Assembly (NCBI GenBank): GCA_023419055.1
Contig: JAEZYO010000004.1
Coordinates: 1-16,740, forward strand
DNA from: Pseudomonadota bacterium
GTDB taxonomy: Bacteria; Myxococcota; Polyangia; Polyangiales; Polyangiaceae
DNA: 16,740 nucleotides
Reading direction: 5' to 3'
Shown: positions 13,747 to 16,740 of the stretch, piece after piece
Numbering within the stretch: position 1 is the stretch's first letter
Layout of the letters: every line of letters starts with the position of its first letter
Position numbers and translations under genes: made by a program
The notes under the pieces: model-generated
What the model saw: only the letters and a program-made list of their open reading frames with translations
Told to the model about the DNA's origin: nothing
Databases searched by the model: none

Positions 13747-14946
13747 CTACCTCCGGACCAGCACGACGACGTCTTGAGCTCGATGATCGATGAGCGGCGC
13801 CGCCGAGAGCCGGCCATAAAGACCGCAGGGCTCCCCGTCGACGACGTAAACCCCGACTACCGGGAACCGCGGCCCGTCCGGCGTGGCAATGGAAGCCGCT
13901 CGAAAGCGTCGCTGCGCGACCCACCTCCAGGGCATTAGCCTCGCGCTCCGCCAGTGAGCGCGTACGCGCTCCGCGCTCGTCGTCCCGGCGAGAGTCACCC
14001 GGTAGCCTTCGTGCCCGAAAGCTGGCTTCAAGACCCAGCCCTCCCCTCGAGCGAAGAGCGGACCGCGCGTCTCCGGCAGCAGGCGTGACCAGGTCGGCAA
14101 GCCCGCGTGAAGGTGGGGCCACGTGAGCGGGAAGCGCTTCGATTCGGTGAAGAGCGCGCGGAGCGGGTTGAGCCAAAGCGTATCCCGGCCGTGAGCGGCC
14201 TCGAGCCACTCCTCGAAGCCTTCGAGCCGAGACGACCATTCCGCAGGGAAGAAGCGAAAGACGGCGTCCAAGGGCCGGACACGCTCCGTGACCAGCGCGC
14301 CAGCTCGGTGACCTACCCTCCGAAGCTGCGTCGGATCGAAGAAGACGACCTTCAACCCGTGACGCTCGAACCTCGACGCCAAGAACCGAGCGACCTGATG
14401 ATCATCCGTGTACTGCGTGAGGTGCATGATGCCCACTGTCGCCCCCGGTCCGGTCTTTTCGACGAGGCGCACCGCGAGGCGCTCCGCTGGATCGTCCGGC
14501 GGCTCGCTCTCCGCCACGTGCTCTGCGAAGAATGCTCCGACCGCGCTCGTCTCGTTCCAGCCGGCAGCGACATCGAAGTTACCTTCGGTGATGGCGACCT
14601 CGCCGTCGAGCGTCGGATGGAAGTCGAAGCGGCAATACCGTAGGCCGCGGGGTTGCCTGAGTCGCGACAGCGCGCGCCCGAGCCGCCACGGTAGGCCCAA
14701 TTCGAGCTGGAGCCGCGGGCGGCTCGCCAGCTCGGCTTCCGCCAGCTCGGCTTCTCGACTGAGCGCTGCGGCATAGCCGCTCAGCGCTCGAACCGTCGCG
14801 CGGTCGACGAAGAGCGGGTAATCGCAGAGGCGCTCCTCGCCGCCGTCCGTGATGTTCCATTTGAACGCCTCGCGCACGGCGCGGCGTTTGACCTCCTCGA
14901 AAGCGGCTTTGGGGAGGCGGGCTCCCGCGCGGAGGCCCTCAAGCAT
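13747..14946 (-). CDS. Glutathionylspermidine-synthase-like ATP-grasp protein
   Basis: A 399-residue predicted carboxylate-amine ligase. RYCRFDFHPTLDGEVAITE (103-121) followed by GNFDVAAGWNE (122-132) parallels the RxDxxxd...lkllEyNaDtpt segment of the glutathionylspermidine synthase family. VGIMHLTQYTDD (171-182) begins a pre-ATP-grasp-like half, and WLNPLRALFTESK (258-270) and EGWVLKPAFGHEGYRV (302-317; Lys307) fit the ATP-grasp nucleotide-binding region. VVGVYVVDGEPCGLYGRL (363-380) matches the closing strand region with the acidic metal ligands replaced or displaced. There is no amidase domain, unlike bifunctional Gss. The substrate is unknown; ligation of an amine or amino acid to a carboxylate is the family reaction. 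ATG 14946 overlaps the previous gene's stop by eight bases, which indicates coupling. Confidence 0.82.
   Translation of the reverse strand: MLEGLRAGARLPKAAFEEVKRRAVREAFKWNITDGGEERLCDYPLFVDRATVRALSGYAAALSREAELAEAELASRPRLQLELGLPWRLGRALSRLRQPRGLRYCRFDFHPTLDGEVAITEGNFDVAAGWNETSAVGAFFAEHVAESEPPDDPAERLAVRLVEKTGPGATVGIMHLTQYTDDHQVARFLASRFERHGLKVVFFDPTQLRRVGHRAGALVTERVRPLDAVFRFFPAEWSSRLEGFEEWLEAAHGRDTLWLNPLRALFTESKRFPLTWPHLHAGLPTWSRLLPETRGPLFARGEGWVLKPAFGHEGYRVTLAGTTSAERVRAHWRSARLMPWRWVAQRRFRAASIATPDGPRFPVVGVYVVDGEPCGLYGRLSAAPLIDHRAQDVVVLVRR
13749..13754 (-). promoter_or_regulatory. Strong ribosome binding site for the 255-residue protein
   Basis: GGAGGT on the minus strand, seven bases before ATG 13741 and overlapping the stop codon of the ATP-grasp gene. 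It rules out longer starts in the open frame, which extends to 14239. Confidence 0.85.
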
Positions 14947-16063
14947 CGTCGACCAACTGGTCGAAGACGGACGCGCGCCCGCTAGTCTCGATGCAGACGT
15001 CCAGGTAATCGACGAAGCGGGGAGGAGGTGGGAACCCTTCGGAGAGGAGCCGCTCGTTGTCGAAGTAGTCGATTCCGAGCTCGCCGAACCTGGCGCAGGC
15101 GGAGAGCGCGACGGCGAGCTTCCTCGCTTCGTTGTCGTCGCGAACCAGAGCTCGAAGCTCGCTCCGCAGCTCGGCGAACGCTGCGGCGGGGATCTTTCGC
15201 CAGTCGTTCGGCGCCGCCGTGGCGTCGAGCTTCTGCACCACCTCACCCAGCGTCTGACTCGCGCGAGCTCCTGCCGACACGTGGTACGTGTCGAAGCGCG
15301 GCCGTTCGAGCAACAGCAAGAAGAGCAGCGCCTCCGCGACGTAGTCCACCGGGACGATGTCGCGCCGATCGCCGAGCTCTGACGGTCCACGACGGAGCGC
15401 GGCGAGCGCGCGGCAATACCAGTACAAGCTGCTCGAAGGCTTGGTGCCGAGGCTCGTGTGCCCGATCACGACGGAAGGCCGAGCGATCACCAGCCGCTCA
15501 CCCAAGTTCATGGAGCGGAGGAGCAGCTCCGCTGCCGCCTTGGACCGCGCGTAGTCGTTGACGTGGCCGTGCTCGGCGCGCGGAGCGTCACCCTCGAGGA
15601 CGACGCGATTCGGCCGATCGCCGCAGCAATACGCCGTGCTCACGTGCAGGAACCGCTCGAGCCGGGGGCTTTGCCGCATTCGTTCGGCCAAGAGCTTCGT
15701 GCCGTCCACGTTCGACGTCCACACGCTGCGCTTGGGCGCGAACGAGGTGCACGCGGCCGAGTGCACGACGTGAGTCACCTCGTCGAAGGCGGGATGCGCG
15801 TACGTCGCTTCGGAGGTCAGGTCCCCGACCACGAACGAGAGCGCGCTCGCGTCGACCGCGTAGTGAGCGAGGGCCTGCGAGGCTCGCGCCCTTCCGTGCT
15901 CTTCGTCCGCACCTCGCACGACCGCGATCACCGAGTGTCCGCGAGCGAGCAGCGCCGCAGCAACGGCGCTCCCGACGAAGCCGGTAATGCCGGTCAGAAG
16001 GATACGGATCCCGTCGCTGCGCCCCCGCTCGAATGTCCCTTCGAGGGCGCTTTCATGCTCCAT
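14939..16063 (-). CDS. Extended SDR, thioester-reductase/NAD-dependent epimerase-like protein
   Basis: A 374-residue cytoplasmic protein and the first gene of the operon. It has the extended-SDR nucleotide motif GITGFVG (25-31), VVGDLTSE (78-85), VVHSAACTSF (99-108), NVDGTKLLAERM (118-129), LHVSTAYCCG (139-148) and catalytic YARSK (Tyr171, Lys175), with RPSVVIGHTSLG after it. The HSAA, NVDGT and VSTAY motifs and the layout favour the NAD_binding_4 (thioester reductase/fatty acyl reductase) branch over sugar epimerases. No carrier-protein or adenylation domain is attached. The C-terminal 100 residues (DIVPVDYVAEALLFLLLLE onward) include a helical cap. ATG 16063 has a weak GAGAAG site; the N-terminal 18 residues before the first strand are dispensable-looking. 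The substrate is unknown. Confidence 0.88.
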   Translation of the reverse strand: MEHESALEGTFERGRSDGIRILLTGITGFVGSAVAAALLARGHSVIAVVRGADEEHGRARASQALAHYAVDASALSFVVGDLTSEATYAHPAFDEVTHVVHSAACTSFAPKRSVWTSNVDGTKLLAERMRQSPRLERFLHVSTAYCCGDRPNRVVLEGDAPRAEHGHVNDYARSKAAAELLLRSMNLGERLVIARPSVVIGHTSLGTKPSSSLYWYCRALAALRRGPSELGDRRDIVPVDYVAEALLFLLLLERPRFDTYHVSAGARASQTLGEVVQKLDATAAPNDWRKIPAAAFAELRSELRALVRDDNEARKLAVALSACARFGELGIDYFDNERLLSEGFPPPPRFVDYLDVCIETSGRASVFDQLVDDA

Positions 16064-16174
16064 CGGACTTCTCGATCATGCTCCGCGAGGTGCGTCTCGA
16101 GCAAGCCACGATTGGAAAATGGTGCGGGGTACGAAATGTGAGCGCCGCGAGCGCGAGCGTGGACACTTGGTCGC
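16064..16174. other. Divergent intergenic region
   Basis: 111 bases between the divergent reductase and lipoprotein genes. It must hold promoters in both directions. TTGGAA near 16112 is the only -35-like element I noticed, and it lacks a convincing -10, so no promoter is called. Confidence 0.4.
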
Positions 16175-16740
16175 GTGACTCACCAAAAATGGGCCAGAGT
16201 TTTCGCTCCCCTTCCGCTCCTTCTCGCCTGTAGCAGTGAATCGTCACCCTCCGGGTCGAGCACCGGAGGTTCCGGCGGGGCGTCCGGGTCTCCGGGAGGA
16301 CAGATGGGCGGAGGCCAGGGCGGAACTTCCCCTGGCTCGGGAGCCGGTGCCGGTTCCGGCGGTGCCGCGGGGAGCCTAGGCGGCAGCGGAGCTGCAGCAA
16401 GCGCGGGGTCCGCGGGCAGCGGCGCACTCGGCGGAGCGGGTGGCAGCGGCGGCGCGAGCGGAGCCGGAGGGAGCGGCGGCACGAGCGGAGCCGGAGGGAG
16501 CGGCGGCGCGGGCGGCGCGCCTCCGACGTGCCAGGGCGGCAAGGTCGTCCACTTCGTCTACTTCGTCGAGAAGGACGCCACGTTCCGCGAAGAGCAGCGC
16601 GCCGACGTCGAGCAACAAGCGTACGCCTTCCAGCAGTTTTGGTTCGATCAGCTCGGGGTCACGTTCTACCTGAACTACCCCGTCGTCGACGTCATCATGG
16701 CCGACCATGACGCCGACCACTACCTGACGACGCCCGACGG
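16175..16740 (+). CDS. Lipoprotein with Gly/Ser linker, C-terminus cut by window edge
   Basis: A frame begins at GTG 16175 and is open for 188 codons to the right edge. GTG is the only start after the in-frame stop at 16139. The N-terminus is a short lipoprotein signal with a clear lipobox (PLPLLLAC, Cys19). Residues 20-118 are almost entirely Gly, Ser and Ala, a linker like those seen in Polyangiales surface lipoproteins, and it is built partly from a 27-base tandem repeat. From Cys119 a folded domain starts: KVVHFVYFVEKDATF, then a charged helix REEQRADVEQQAYAFQQFW, then QLGVTFYLN. The VVHFVYFV strand followed by a helix and a further strand recalls the start of some secreted hydrolase or peptidase domains, but too little is visible to name it. 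The protein would be anchored in the outer membrane. Confidence 0.85.
   Translation, partial: MTHQKWARVFAPLPLLLACSSESSPSGSSTGGSGGASGSPGGQMGGGQGGTSPGSGAGAGSGGAAGSLGGSGAAASAGSAGSGALGGAGGSGGASGAGGSGGTSGAGGSGGAGGAPPTCQGGKVVHFVYFVEKDATFREEQRADVEQQAYAFQQFWFDQLGVTFYLNYPVVDVIMADHDADHYLTTPD
16445..16513 (+). repeat. 27-base tandem repeat in the Gly/Ser linker
   Basis: Two near-identical 27-base units (16445-16471 and 16472-16498, one difference noticed) are followed by a partial third. In frame they encode SGGASGAGG, SGGTSGAGG and SGGAGG. Such in-frame repeats can change linker length by slippage without breaking the protein. Confidence 0.8.

Noticed and set aside
14947..15390. Upstream extension of the ATP-grasp frame
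   Set aside because: It reads Ser/Arg/Thr-rich out-of-frame sequence of the reductase gene. The coupled ATG 14946 fits operon structure.
16180..16542. Proline-rich 120-codon frame on the minus strand
   Set aside because: It is the antisense of the Gly/Ser linker; GGC/GGA repeats read as Pro/Ala on the opposite strand.
1..16740. CRISPR array, tRNA/rRNA gene, insertion sequence or prophage
   Set aside because: No regularly spaced repeats, no cloverleaf sequence, no transposase or phage motifs were seen on either strand.

Overview
The window looks like chromosomal DNA from a high-GC deltaproteobacterium, most likely a myxobacterium of the order Polyangiales. The basis is strong G/C preference at third codon positions, a MYXO-CTERM-like C-terminal tail on a cytochrome protein, a lipoprotein with a long glycine/serine linker at the right edge, and a secreted cysteine-rich VWA protein. 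No RNA gene, CRISPR array, insertion sequence or prophage gene was recognised. The species assignment is inference.

Positions 1-6137 (minus strand) hold a compact six-gene operon for a peptide/oligosaccharide-type ABC importer: solute-binding protein, two permeases, two ATPases, and a co-transcribed membrane protein that runs off the left edge. Genes are separated by 2-9 bases or overlap by 11. A sigma-70-like promoter (TTGACG, 17 bases, TACTGC) lies just upstream. A small coiled-coil-type protein (6343-6540, minus) is divergent from a secreted VWA protein (6639-8006, plus), with a 9-bp inverted repeat between them.

Positions 8003-9796 (minus) encode a membrane protein with a DUF2231-like N-terminus, two planctomycete-type cytochrome c modules and the MYXO-CTERM-like tail. 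It shares a CTAG stop palindrome with the VWA gene. Positions 9862-10987 (plus) carry a small three-helix membrane protein and a classical short-chain dehydrogenase.

Positions 10997 to about 12183 (minus) hold a secreted gluzincin-type metallopeptidase gene that is broken by several single-base frame changes. The HEIAH...SEG zinc site is intact but lies in a different frame from both flanks. Divergent from it is a secreted DUF3047 protein (12211-12966, plus).

Positions 12974-16063 (minus) are a tightly coupled three-gene operon: an extended SDR/thioester-reductase-like enzyme, a glutathionylspermidine-synthase-like ATP-grasp protein, and a 255-residue protein without an assigned function. 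This is the best candidate in the window for an undescribed biosynthetic system. The right edge holds the start of a lipoprotein with a Gly/Ser linker. Genes are packed tail to tail throughout, with 7-9 bp between convergent stops or a 4-bp overlap.
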